A stretch of 64,000 nt of DNA from Capsicum annuum (Eukaryota > Streptophyta > Magnoliopsida > Solanales > Solanaceae). Under the pieces are notes generated by a model. That model was not told the DNA's origin and did not search any database. It worked only from the letters and a program-made list of their open reading frames with translations. The stretch lies in NCBI RefSeq assembly GCF_002878395.1, contig NC_061120.1:115548143-115612142 (forward strand). The letters run 5' to 3'. This document shows, piece after piece, positions 23,850 through 35,134 of this stretch (the stretch's first letter is position 1; each line of letters begins with the position of its first letter). A program made the position numbers and the translations under genes.

Positions 23850-25140
23850 AGGTAATGGTATTTGAGATCGGTGGTGATGGTACCTTATGGTACCAAGTGA
23901 GGATTTGTGTTCCTGATATTGATGGTTTGCAATAAAGGATTTGGCTAAGGCGCATGAATCTCACTATGTTGTTTATCTCGGTTTGATAAAAATATAATAT
24001 GATCTCAAGGAGATATATTGGTGATATGGTATGAATAGGGATGCGACTAATTTTGTAACCAAGTGCATGGTGTTCCAACAAGTCAAAGTTGAGCACATGA
24101 TGCCTGGTGGATTATATCAAGAAATAGATTTTATTATCAGTCTTCCTTGGTATCGGAACCAATTTGATTTGATTTGGGTCATCGTGGATGATGAAGGTTG
24201 CTCACTTCTTGCCAGTGAGGACTACCTTTGTAATGGAGGATTATGTGAAGTTGTGTCTTTAGGAGATTATGAAATTGCATGAGGTACCTATTTCAATTAT
24301 CTCTGATCGTGGGACACAGTTTTCATCTCATTTCTGGCGATTTTTTCTAAAAAGATTGGGGACTATGTTTAGTCTAAGTACTAATTTTCATCCTTAGATG
24401 GATGGGCAAGCAGAGAGGACTGTTCAAATATTGGAGGATATGCTTTAGGCATGCGTGATTGATTATGGTGGCAATTGGGTTGAGCATCTACCTTTGGTAG
24501 AGTTTGCTTACAAAAATAGCTATCATTCTAGCATTGATATGGCCCCTTTTAAGGCATTGTATGGTAGGAGGTGTAGATCTCCTTTTGGTTGGTTTGAGCT
24601 TGGTGAGGTAGATATGTTCTATCGGATTTTGTTTATTAGGACATGGACAAAGTGAAGGTGATTCAGGATAGGATTAAGGCTTCCAAAGTCGCCAAAAGTC
24701 CTATGCAGATGAACGTATAGAGACTTGGAGTTTGAGGTTGGGGTAAGCTTTTCCTAAAGGTATCTCCCATGAAAGGAGTAATGTAGTTTGGTAAAAAAGG
24801 GAAGGTCAGTCTCTGATTTGTTGGTCCTTATGCGGTTATGAGGAGGGTTGGTAATGTGGATTATGAATTAGAGTTGCCTTCTAGTTTGAGCTCTATTTTT
24901 GGTATGTCATATTTCCATATTGAGAAAATGTACTGGTGATCCTTTTTCGGTTGTTCCTTTGAAAGGATTGGGTATCTGAGATTCTCTATCTTATGAAGAG
25001 GTCTCAATTGAGATATTAGATCGGCAGGTTGTCGGTTACTGACCAAGGATGTGGTCTCAGTTAAGGTTCTATGGAAGAACCTTAAGGTGGAAGACGCTAC
25101 ATGGGAAGCGGAAGAGGACATAATGTCCAAGTATCCACAC
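23850..25140 (+). pseudogene. pol: E3 integrase and chromodomain tail
   Basis: The zinc domain is weak (FVTKCMVFQQVKVEH near 24,050; the second Cys of CxxC is Phe). The core has VPISIISDRGTQFSSHFW near 24,283 and DGQAERTVQILEDML near 24,400, so two of the DDE acids are readable. FAYKNSYHSSIDMAPFKALY lies at 24,500 and the C-terminal domain, with VDYELELPSSLSSIF, at 24,860. The tail at about 25,000-25,135 matches the ILDRQV then VEDATWEAEED-type chromodomain pattern, with stops. Functional relatives use this tail to steer insertion to heterochromatin. Confidence 0.8.
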
Positions 25141-25648
25141 CCATTTTCTACTCTTTGGATTCGTACGGAAGGTATGTGTTATTATACATACTTTTGTTTT
25201 CAAACTTTGTTAAAGTAAAGGTTAATATCCTTGCATCTTTATTTTCTAACTTGGTTAAAGGTTTGATTAATATTTGAAAATGAAAATGAATCGTGTTTGT
25301 GGTTACCCTACCTCATCCGTCATTCAGGGACGAATGTTCCTTGTAGGGGAGACTATAACACCCTAGGTTTTTGATGCTTATAAAATTTCTTGGATTTCTA
25401 GTTTCTGGACAAGTTACAACTAGGGCGACGAGTCCTACACTGGGGTACGAGTGGTATGGGTTGGTCGTATGCTGACCAGTGTTGGATGGTGGATTGAATT
25501 TGGTTCCTGGAATGGATACTACTTGAGTAGTACAAGTCGTATTGGTGGATATAGGTTGTTGGGTTTAGTTCTTTCCATCACTTAATCTTAGACTTGGTAA
25601 CTTAAGTTGGATCTGAGTATGAGTGGCTCACCGTGAGCTGTAAACTAG

Positions 25649-25663
25649 GGTACGAGTCGTACC
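25649..25663. promoter_or_regulatory. Perfect 15-bp dyad in E3-family LTR
   Basis: GGTACGA-G-TCGTACC is perfectly symmetric. Looser copies of GTACGAG and TCGTA words repeat across 25,430-25,830 and in the E8 LTR (55,100-55,450). A binding-site role in the LTR promoter is an inference. Confidence 0.4.
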
Positions 25664-25833
25664 ATGGAATCCTATGGTGGACAATGTTCAGTCCTCTTTT
25701 GATCTATTCTGCTAGGGGTATGGGTCAAGGGTACTAGTCGTATACTTGGGTACGACTTGGTTTGGGCGAGACGTACCTTGGACAGTGTTGTATCCAATGG
25801 GGAGGCCTTGGGTATGAGTGGTGAGTACCACTT

Positions 25834-25906
25834 TGTAATGCCCCGAGTTTGTACCCCGGATGCTATACAGTGCTCATAATCCCAAAGGACCACAAGCTAA
25901 CCCCAG
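25834..25906 (-). repeat. E4 3' LTR stub (73 bp)
   Basis: Matches the terminal part of the 5' LTR from 30,874 up to GGACCACAAGCTAACCC and then switches to RT sequence. All of U3 and most of the LTR are missing, yet the outer terminus and target duplication are intact. Confidence 0.85.
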
Positions 25907-26166
25907 ATATTTGATGGAAAGATGGGCCTGGGCCAGTTTCTCACTAATTCAGTCCTTTGGAGATCAACTCTAATGCCATCACTGAAAATATATGGCCGAG
26001 GTAAGCTACTAACCTTAGGCAAAATTCGAATTTACTAAATTTGCCAAATAACAGATGATTTCTGAGAGTCTGTAATACTATTCCGAGATGGTCTGCATAG
26101 TCATGTTCACTGTGGGAGTAGACGAGAATGTCATCTATGAAGACTATGACAAACATGCCCAAGTAC
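25907..26166 (-). pseudogene. Duplicated RT fragment in E4
   Basis: About 260 bp matching 28,133-28,390 of the same element and encoding the catalytic part of RT ([19 protein letters not shown]). It sits after the integrase, where the chromodomain and 3' LTR should be. The integrase-side junction falls in the shared word CCAGTACTT near 26,165, and the LTR-side junction in ATATCTGG-like sequence near 25,906. This is a copy, as the original RT is still present. Confidence 0.85.
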
Positions 26167-27336
26167 TGGAATCTCTTCGTAAGAGAGGTTGTTCTGAACA
26201 TCTATGCCCTCTATGGGGACTACAGCTGATGGGTCACCTATGCATTTCTTTAGCAAGGAGATATGAAACACTGGATGGACAGAAGATAGATCTGAAGGCA
26301 GTTCAAGCTCATAAGCTACCTTTTCGAAACGGTCAAGAATTTGATAAGGACCGACATATTGGGGATTGAGCTTCCCCTTCTTGCCAAAATGATTCACTCC
26401 TTTCATAGAAGAGATTTTCAAGCACATATTGTCACCAATCTCGAGCTTGAGATCCTTTTTGCGCACATCTGTGTATGATTTATGTCGGCTATGAGCTATC
26501 TTAAGTCTTTCCCTATTAAACTGGACTTTCTCTAAGGTATTAAATACCAAGTCAGGCCCTACCACTGCGGCCTCACCCACTTCAAACCAACAAATGGGAG
26601 ATCTACACCTCCTCCTATAAAGCTCCTCAAACGGAGACATCTAAATACTAGAATGATAGTTGTTGTTGTATGCGAATTCAATCAAAGGCAAGTCGTCATC
26701 CTAACAACCTTTAAAATCTATCGCACATGCTCGCAGCATATCCTCTAAAGTCTGAATGGTCCTTTCTGCTTGACCATTTGTCTGAGGGTGAAAAGTTATA
26801 CTAAGGTGAATTTGGGTACTAAAACCCTTTTATAATGCTTTCCAAAAATGAGAGGTGAACTAGGTACCTCTATCTGAGATGATAGACAATGAAACGCCGT
26901 ACAATCTGACCAACTCCCTGATATATAGTTTGGTATAATCCTCGGTTGAGTAAGAATAATGGACTGGTAGGAAATGAGCTGATTTGGTCATTCTATCTAC
27001 AATAACCAAAACTGAATCATGCTGATGACGAGTGCGAGGCAAACCCATCACAAAGTCCATGTTCACTTCTTCCCATTTCCAATTGGGGATGCTGAACTCT
27101 TACATGGACCTACTAGGTTTCTGATCCTTACTCTTAACCTGTTGAAATATTGAGCACTTAGCCATAAACTCTGCAATATCTCTCTTCATCCCACTCCACC
27201 AATAGATCTCCTGCAAATCACGGTATATCTTAGTGGCCCCTGGATGAATAGAGTAGCGTGCTCCATGCGCTTCTGCAAGAATTTTCTGCCTCAAGTCATC
27301 TACGCCTGGCATACATAGTTGACCCTGACAATGCAA
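26167..27336 (-). pseudogene. pol: E4 integrase
   Basis: On the minus strand from 27,336: zinc domain (EAHGARYSIHPGATKIYRDL, then CSIFQQVK, in which the second Cys of CxxC is Phe), core start MDFVMGLP at 27,060, TKSAHFLPVHYSYSTEDY and SIISDRGT by 26,860, a frame break, then FNSHTTTTI-type remains and the C-terminal domain 26,640-26,180 (MSPFEELYRRRCRSPICWFE, GKKGKLNPQYVGPYQIL, VHPVFHISLLKKCIGDP). It ends at NNLSYEEIPV, exactly where the chromodomain should start, because of the RT duplication. Confidence 0.9.
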
Positions 27337-28132
27337 AACACTATATCCCCCATAGGAGAAAACCTTACCTTCTGATCTCTGACTGATTCTTTCAAATTGA
27401 CTAGACTGGGATCCCTATCTTGCTTTTCCTTCACTTCGGAAACTAGGGATGATTCTAAACTACTCTGCACTCATACACTACCTTCTCCTGAATCAACTAA
27501 GCAGACACCTAGTCGGGCTAGCTAATGAACTTCCTGAGCTAACTTTTTCTTACTGTCCTCGACATGAGCAATACTACCCATAGACATTCTATTGAGAGCA
27601 TTGGCCACTACATTGGCCTTGCCCGGATGATACAAGACACTCATGTCGTAGTTTTTTAACAGCTCCAACTACCTTCTGTGAAAGGGGTTAAGGTCTTTCT
27701 GAGAGAATACATCCTGCAGGCTCTTATGGTCTGTAAACACATCCACATGAACTCCATACAAATAGTTCCTCTAAATCTTTAAGGCAAACACTACTACTGC
27801 TAGCTCAAGATCATGAGTAGGGTAATTCTTCTTATGGGGTTTAAGCTGTCTAAAGGCATAGGCTACGACCTTACCTCTCTATATCAGAACATACCCCAAG
27901 CCAACTCTGAAGGCATCACAATACACCACAAAGCCATCTGATCCATCTGGTAGGGTCAAAACTGAAGTTGTAGTGAGTCGAGTCTTCAACTCTTGAAAAC
28001 TCTTTTCACAAGAATCTGACCATTGGAACTTGACTTTTTTCTGAGTCAATTTGGACATAGGGGATGTAATAGATAAAAATCCCTCAATAAACTGTTGATA
28101 ATAGCTGGCCAAACCCAAGAAACTCCTGATAT
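27337..28132 (-). pseudogene. pol: E4 RNase H and spacer
   Basis: From 28,118: [46 protein letters not shown]-type RNase H start (FVVYCDAFRVGLGYVLI), a TAG, then [20 protein letters not shown] and LLKNYDMSVLYHPGKANVVA near 27,620. The spacer to the zinc domain (27,340-27,590) is readable with few stops. Confidence 0.9.
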
Positions 28133-28999
28133 CTGATGGAGAGATAGCCTATGATAGTTTCTCACTGCTTTGATCTTTTGGGGATCAACTCTAATGCCAT
28201 CACCGAAAACTATATGGCCGAGAAAAGCTATTGAACTTAGACAAAATTCGCACTTACTGAATTTGGCAAGTAACTGATAATTTCTAAGAGTCTGTAATAC
28301 TATTCTGAGATAGTCTGCATGGTCATGCTCACTATGGGAGTAGACGAGAATGTCATCTATGAAGACTATGACAAACATGTCTAAGTACTACTTGAACACA
28401 CGGTTCATCAAGTCCATGAAGGCTAATGGAGCATCCGTAAGACCAAAGGACATGACTAAGAATTTGAAGTGACCATACCAAATTTTGAAAGCTATTTTTA
28501 GGATGTCACACTCCCTGACTCTGAGCTGGTGATAGCCTTATCTGAGGTCTATCTTAGAGAAGTAATTGGCCCCCTGAAGTTGGTCAAACAAGTCATCAAT
28601 TTTAGGAAGTGGATACTTGTTCTTGACCGTGACTTTATTTAACTAATGATAGTCAATACACATTTTAAGAGAACTGTCTTTCTTATGCATGAATAAAACT
28701 GGTACGCCCCACGGGGACACACTAGGCTTAATGAATCCCTTATATAGGAGATCCTTTAACTGCTCTTTTAATTCTTTGAGCTCTGCTAGTGCCATTTTGT
28801 ATGGCGGAATAGATATGGGCTGAATATTTAGAAGAAGATTGATTCCAAAATCAATTTCCCTTTTGGGATAAACTCTGGGAAGATCGATGAGAAACACATC
28901 TAGGAATTCACATGCTACTGATACTGACTCAAGAGTAGGGGTTTCTGAATTAGAGTCCCGGACTAGAACGAGATGGTAGACACATCCTTTAGATATCAT
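28133..28999 (-). pseudogene. pol: E4 reverse transcriptase
   Basis: Begins at 28,999 with the family block [20 protein letters not shown], then [29 protein letters not shown] and [14 protein letters not shown] stop lies near 28,640, then [27 protein letters not shown], a stop, and GYHQLRV. The catalytic F-I-D-D box is intact within 28,340-28,370 ([18 protein letters not shown]). It is the best preserved RT in the window but still carries at least three stops. Confidence 0.9.
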
Positions 29000-30606
29000 T
29001 TTTCTAGCCCAAAAGTAAGAAACAAGATGACCCCTAAGTGCTGAATTACTACCCCTTCACTCTAGGACGGGTTTATTCAGAAATTAAAACTGGACAATTC
29101 TGTTTCTGCCGTCAATTGAGGCATAGAAGGAATGAAGCCAATCCATGCCGTGAATGACATCAAAATTAGTCATCTCTAATTTGACTAAATCTACTGAAGT
29201 GGTTTTCTGAGATATCATTTTCGGGCAGTTCCTGTATACTTGCCTGGCTATGTTGGATTTACCTACTGGGGTAGAGACTGAGAAGGCTCTGCTAGGATTT
29301 TGGGACTGACTCCAAAATCAACTACTATATATAGAGTAACAAAGGAAAAAGAAGCTCCTGGATCTAACAAAGCATAAACATGCAAATGGAAATCTTGTAA
29401 CGTACCAGTGACCACATCAGGAGAACACTCCTGATCTTATTGGGACCGAAGAGCATAGAGTCTATTTGAGCGCTACCGACTGGTAGCACTGGAAGTGATA
29501 CCCTGCTGATTGAGATGACAGAACTGAGCTGGGGGATGATTATTCTAACCCTGAGAACTTGAATAAGGACAATATTTGACTCTGTGGCCTGGCTTGCCAT
29601 ACTCAAAACACATATCGCTGCGTGCTCTATAGATACCCTAGTGGTTTCTGCCATACTTCTGACAAAGGGGATTGGTTTGGGTACTGCTAACACTGTCCTG
29701 CAGTTTAGGGCCTGGCTCCTTATCCTTATTGTTGTCTCTTAATTTTGGTACAGGATCGCTGGCTGAGGATGGAGCTGAAAGTGAGGATTTTGGGCAAAAT
29801 TGAGAATGATTTCCAGCCTTTGACTTAGGCTGAGCAAAGTTAAAACTACCTGTTCTTGCTCTCTTATTCTCCCTCTCCTTTTCTTTATTCTTAGCCTGCT
29901 CTATCTGTTGAGCATGGACTATGAGCCTGGATATGTCCATATCCTTAATAAGAATTGTGGTCCTACACTCCTTGACCACGCTGCTAGACACTCCTGACAC
30001 AAACTTACTCACTCAGGATCTGCTGTCTGCTACCACATGAGGAGCATATCTAGCTAATTGAGTAAACTTGAGAGAATACTCTTTCACTGTCTTATTTCCC
30101 TACTTCAGATTGATAAATTCTAGAACCTTCGCTTCCCTCAACTCCAGTGGGAAAAACCAATCTAGAAAAGCAGTGGGAAACTTCTCCCACTCTATGTGCC
30201 CTGCATCTATGACCCTCTTTTTTTCCACTATTTAAACCATGAGTGAGCCATATCCTATAGCTGATATGCGGCCAACTCAACACTCTCAACTGTGGTCACC
30301 CCCAAATATCAGTAACCTTCTACACCTGATCAAGAAATTCCTGAGGGTCTTCATCTGGCTTCGACCCGATAAATGATGAAGGGTTCATTTGGGTGAAGTC
30401 CTGAATCATGGAAGTAGCAGTATTGGCCACTGGTTGGCCGAAACGGTAGCTGAGTGTTTATTTTGGGCTGTCATATAATGTGCTAGGGTGGTAAAGGCTG
30501 CTCTAAATTCAGTATGGGAGATGTGTTTATCTAGTGGATCTGGCGGGATGGGCTAGGATTCTGGTTGGTCTCCTGTTTCTCTTCCCTTAGTCCTCTTTAG
30601 AGGCAT
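29000..30606 (-). pseudogene. gag: E4 Gag and protease
   Basis: Gag starts at an ATG at 30,606 (MPLKRTKGREETGDQPES), with capsid traces (ELREAKVLEFINLK, YSLKFTQLARYAPHVV) near 30,060-30,140 and an open stretch 30,012-29,638 holding KFVSGVSSSVVKECRTTILI, DMDISRLIVHAQQIEQ and a charged tail. A knuckle of the type CFEYGKPGHRVKYC near 29,600 has Tyr in place of the second Cys. The protease site YALLDPGASFSFVT lies at about 29,340-29,385 with D-P-G-A intact. The frame changes near 29,640 and stops follow in 29,040-29,290. Confidence 0.85.
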
Positions 30607-30857
30607 ATTTCTGTAAATGAAAGAGAAAAGATTAGACTGAGAGTTTAACTGGGGCTCATGTAAATGGAAGAGAAAGAATTAGACTGAGATTTTAACTGGA
30701 GCTCATGCTCACTCACACGACATGAATACTAAAAGAAGGGAAACTTTTCCTAAAACACTCATAGCCTCCTGTCCATAAGTGTGGTGCGCAACACACCTAT
30801 GCACAAGACACTAATAGATGTGGCTTTTAGACTTCCTAGGACTCTGTTAAACCTTAG

Positions 30858-30869
30858 GATCTAATACCA
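30858..30869 (-). other. E4 primer binding site
   Basis: The minus strand reads TGGTATTAGATC, two changes from TGGTATCAGAGC, 4 bp inside the LTR end at 30,874. Confidence 0.8.
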
Positions 30870-30873
30870 CATT

Positions 30874-33335
30874 TGTAACACCTCGAGTCTTACCTCAGAT
30901 GTTACACGGTGCTCATAATCTCGAAGGACCACAAGCTAACCCATGACTGGTACCTACTGTAATAACTGAATAATAATACAGTAAATATGCAGAACAAAAC
31001 ATCATAAGGTTTAATACTATAAATAATACTAGCCATAAGGTTCAATACTGTAAATACTAGCCATAAGGTTCAATATTGTAAATAATACTGAATATGGTAT
31101 CACAATACCAAAACTGAACATTAATACTGAAAACTAAAAAACTGTCTGAAAATACTCTAGACTGAAAAGTCCCTAAACTGTCTAACTGTGGAGTTGATGG
31201 GATAAGTCCCCAACTAACTCTGACTACTAAAAATAAAATGAAATACTAAAATAAATAATCACATCCTTAAACTATGAGGACGCACCACTAACTCTGTATG
31301 CTGAGAGTCTGAACTGCTAAAGGTGCTCGGGTGCCTGTGCGTCTGAACCTATGATATAAGACATCATAGCGCAAAACAAAAGCATGTGTCAGTACTTTGA
31401 ATGTACTGGTATGCTTAGTGACATAGGCTGAAATGGATGGGTTCATATGAATGAACAATACTAACTGAATATCATTAGTATGACTTAATGAAAGTACATG
31501 CATGAATATGTAAACTGTACTGAGATTGTAATAACACTGAATACTGGATTACCGGTAACGGAATGACTGTTTATGACAGTCTTGATTCTATAGAACTGTA
31601 CTGAATTCTATACTGAGCTAAGTGACTGTGTCTGACAGTCCTAAATCTGCGGAGCTGAAATAAGTTCCATACTGAGACTGAATCTGAAACTGACACTGTA
31701 GGAAGTAATCATCTAATAGACATGCCCCTTCTCTAACAGATTTGGGGTCCAACCTGTAACTCTAGTTGGAAGGGTGTCAATACCGTACCATGGGTACGGA
31801 CAAGTGTTAAGTCACCCTTATCTGGCAGGTACTCTGAACAAGAACGGTGGTACCCTCAACTGGCAGGTAGATCACCTCATCAACCCTCAACTATCAAGTT
31901 GATGTCTCAACCTATGCTGGCTATATATTTCTAGAATGCAAGGACTGCTTCTAAGGATTTCACCCTCTACTGGTAGGTGAGTCCCCATTCTTAGGTTCAC
32001 TCAGTGCTTAATCCTACTCCCAACTGAATAGACTCTGGACTGAATTCTAAACTGTACTAGGCTAGACTGAACTATTATTGATTGTACTGTATAACTGAAC
32101 TAAATTGATTTTTACTGAACTGAACAGGACTGATTCTGAGTTCACTGAGTTTTCCTACGTTCTGTAACTAACTGAATTCTTCTGATCTAGACATGACTGA
32201 TTCTACTCTGTGACTGACCATGGCTCTAGACAAGTCACTAAATTATTGGGTATCAAATAACCCCAGGACTCGATAGCATAAACTTAAAAGACAAGGCATA
32301 ATCTTGAGATATGGTAACTAACTACTTAGTTATCATTTATTCATTTAGACATTCAAGCAAACACTTGCATGACATGAACTTGTATACATGCTAACATGAT
32401 ATAATTTCACTATTTAACTCACATGGACAATTCATCAAACACTTGTGGGGCATAATATATGCATATAATACTAACACAACATGTAGGCATCATGATTTAA
32501 TTCCAATTACATAATTCCAAGAGTTTCAACATGGATTCACATGATAAAGCACATATATCAATTAACTCTACATGAATTTTGTAATAAATCATGAATACAC
32601 TTTAATTCAAATCATGAAAATCATAAAATCACTATACATAAACTTTAAAAGAGTTTCTTGGACTCTAAGGATGGAAGGAACCCTTGGATGAACACTACAC
32701 ATACCTTAGTTGTTGAATTCTGAAAAATTAATGGTGGAATCTTAAGCCTTGAGTTTTGAATTTAATTAACCTAGGGTTTTTGTTCTTGAGCAATTTGTGA
32801 AAGAATGAATATAACTTGATAAAAGAGTGAAAATTTTGTGTTATGAGGCTCAAGGGCATGGGGAAAAAGACTTAATTAACCCTGGGGACGCGGCCTTTTA
32901 ATTACTGAAAAATTGAATCATCGACATGCAGGTCGGTGCGCTGCATCATTAGCATCAATGCATAGCCATTGCACCACGTCGAGTCCGCATCGATTCACTA
33001 GAAATTGCACTGAGTTGAGGGAAAAATTATCTATCGACGCGATGGACGACGCAACGCGTCAGATCGCATCGACTCACTATTTTGGTCATTTGAACATGAT
33101 CTAAACAAGGTCTGAAAAATCCCAAACTTGTCCAAAAACACCTATTGATATTCCTAATCATGAATTAACTTAAATATCAACATTTAATGGTCGTAAAGGT
33201 CGTAAAATAAGACTGCCAATTTTTGAAGGCTAAAATAACACTAAGTTTGAATACTTAGCTAGAATTTTCTAAGTCTGGGACCCCTTAACAAGCGTAAAGG
33301 AATGAATTAAGCTAATAATTTTGTGGGGTTTTACA
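30874..33335 (-). repeat. E4 5' LTR (2,462 bp)
   Basis: TGTAACACCTCG to GGTTTTACA; transcription would run right to left. It contains a 30-bp triple repeat (31,003-31,090 lies at its left end) and a CpG-dense block with GACGCGATGGACGACGCAAC at 32,920-33,080. The family also includes the solo LTRs at 18,039 and 37,256. No gene is seen. Confidence 0.9.
31003..31090. repeat. Tandem repeat, 3 x about 30 bp
   Basis: Three units with the core CCATAAGGTTCAATACTGTA followed by AATACTAG, within the E4 5' LTR. Confidence 0.85.
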
Positions 33336-35134
33336 CACTCGTAGATGCGGGTACAATTTGTATGGGGTCGTCATACCCTATGACGGGATTTTTATGCAGT
33401 TTAAGTGAGGGCAATCTGGACATTTCCCCATTTAACCTAATAAGGACCCACAAATTTTAACTCATTTGGGAGGTTATTTTCCCTATTATTCTATTCATTA
33501 AAACTTAGAAAACACTCATTAATCCTTTCTAAAGTTCTTGGGAAAAGAAAGCTAGGGTTTCATCTTAAGGATTAAATTCGAGCTTGTGTTGGTGATTTCT
33601 CTCCATTATCTTCTCTATTAAGTCATGTACTCCTCTCTCATTGTTATTTCCAACTAATAGAATGGTTTTGTACAACGTTTTCAATGCATGATTTATTGTA
33701 TAGATTTAGGTTTTTCAAATATGTGTTGGGGTTTTGGTAATAAATGCTTGGTTATGGTTTTCGCATGTTTTAATTATGTTATTACATTCTTTAATGATAG
33801 TTTTGAATAATTGGTTGCATGGTAATTAGTTTTGGTTTTGGAAATACTATTCCCCCAACATATTTGATAAGGTGATCTATGGGTACGTGGGACTCCCTTG
33901 ATCTCTAAAAGGTTTGGCTAAGGACAATAATTGCAAGTTAGTCGGTATAACGATCCCTCTATTAATAGCCTTGATTAATAATAAATATAATAATTGATTG
34001 GTGCTTAGAAATAGGTTTAATTAAGAATAATGGCAGGGTGTGATAGCTAATCGTAAAGGTGGGAGTCCTATAGACAAACACCGAAAAGTCATTTTTGTCG
34101 ACATATGGGGTTGGTCATGGTGACCATATGTGATACTCATAAGGTACACGGGAATCCTCTAAGTACACTATAAATATGTATCATGGAGAGCGAAGGGTAC
34201 TTGGGAATCCCATACTCTTATGGTATCTCCAATTCATGTGTCTATATGCAACGGGGTTCGTTCAGGGGGTTACACTAGACCTATATAGCCCACGGGTAGT
34301 TTTAGGCTGGTTAACCTACACATACCCAGGTTAATACTTTTAAATTCATGCTAAACCTAGTACCCTTTCCCGGCATGGTTATATATATATGTATGGTTTG
34401 AATGCATATGGTTGGTTTACTTGGTTTTGCTGGATGGCATTACTTTATCCTTATCCTAAAATCATGCTAGTGCTCACCCGCTAACCTATCTTCATGCAGT
34501 TGTATCTCCTCGGGATGCAGGAACCGACCATTCTACTCCTCCTGTATAGTGATCAAATTTCTGGATCAACTTTTGGATAGAAATAGTGAGCATCCATATT
34601 CTAGAAGGCTCTATTTCATGTTATGGATACTTTTATGTATGTTGGCTATTTTATGGGTATTGATTTTGTCTATGATTTGGGGAATATCCCAACTGAATAT
34701 TGGCATTCTTTTGGTTAGAGACTTTCATGAAACTTCTGTAGGTTGGTATGGGCAGGATCAGTATTGGTGACAACCTTGGTATTAGCATTGGTATTGGGGC
34801 TGATACTGTTAGACTAAATTTCTTACTATTCCATCCTCTTTTATTTTGGGATTATATAATCTTATTAAAATTCATATGGTTATAGTTTTGGATAATGGTT
34901 TGGTTTCGTATTATTTATTAGTTGGTATCGCACAGTTGGGCTCATTTGGGTGGTCATGATCACAGACCTATCCTAGAGTCTTAGATTATATAATAACGTT
35001 GTCTTGGTATATGTTCAGAATTTATCCAACTCAAGATATGCGTACGTTGGTTGGATTGGGTAATGGGTGTTGTCTCCAGTCCTATTTGGACTTGGGATGC
35101 CCATTACAACAAGGCCCTAGTTTGTGTCGTGCCA
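33336..35134 (+). repeat. E3 3' LTR, right segment
   Basis: Resumes the E3 LTR after E4 with CACTCGTAGATGCGGGTAC. The first five bases are the target duplication. It contains CATTTCCCCATTTAACC and AAAGCTAGGGTTTC typical of the transcribed part of plant LTRs, and ends in sequence matching 10,673-11,030. The frame at 34,549-34,770 is not coding. Confidence 0.85.

Larger units (their letters stand above)
25834..33335 (-). mobile_element. E4: Ty3/gypsy element in E3 LTR
   Basis: Termini TGTAATGCCCC (25,834) and GGTTTTACA (33,335) are flanked by CACTT (25,829-25,833) and CACTC (33,336-33,340), a near-perfect target duplication. Read on the minus strand: full 5' LTR, primer site, Gag, protease, RT, RNase H, integrase, then a duplicated RT piece and only 73 bp of 3' LTR. 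Pol has fewer stops than E1 or E3, which suggests it is younger. Confidence 0.9.
22630..35134 (+). mobile_element. E3: Ty3/gypsy element, right part
   Basis: Enters at 22,630 in the middle of RT because E1 inserted there; its LTR, Gag and protease must lie left of the window. RNase H, integrase and a chromodomain tail follow, then a purine tract near 25,343 and the 3' LTR (25,354-35,134), itself split by E4. The right end, GTCGTGCCA at 35,134, abuts an LTR of E5. The target duplication expected from E1 is GATAA at 22,630-22,634, with its partner outside the window. Confidence 0.8.
25354..35134 (+). repeat. E3 3' LTR, interrupted by E4
   Basis: Starts TATAACACCC (TG changed to TA) after a purine tract TTGTAGGGGAGAC and ends GTCGTGCCA. 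Only 25,354-25,833 and 33,336-35,134 belong to it, about 2.3 kb. The first part is rich in the dyad GGTACGAGTCGTACC (25,649-25,663) and related words. The last 350 bp match 10,673-11,030. Confidence 0.85.

Noticed and set aside
29364..29693. 109-codon minus frame beside E4 protease
   Set aside because: It is the wrong frame: the real Gag knuckle and DPGA protease motif are read in other frames here.
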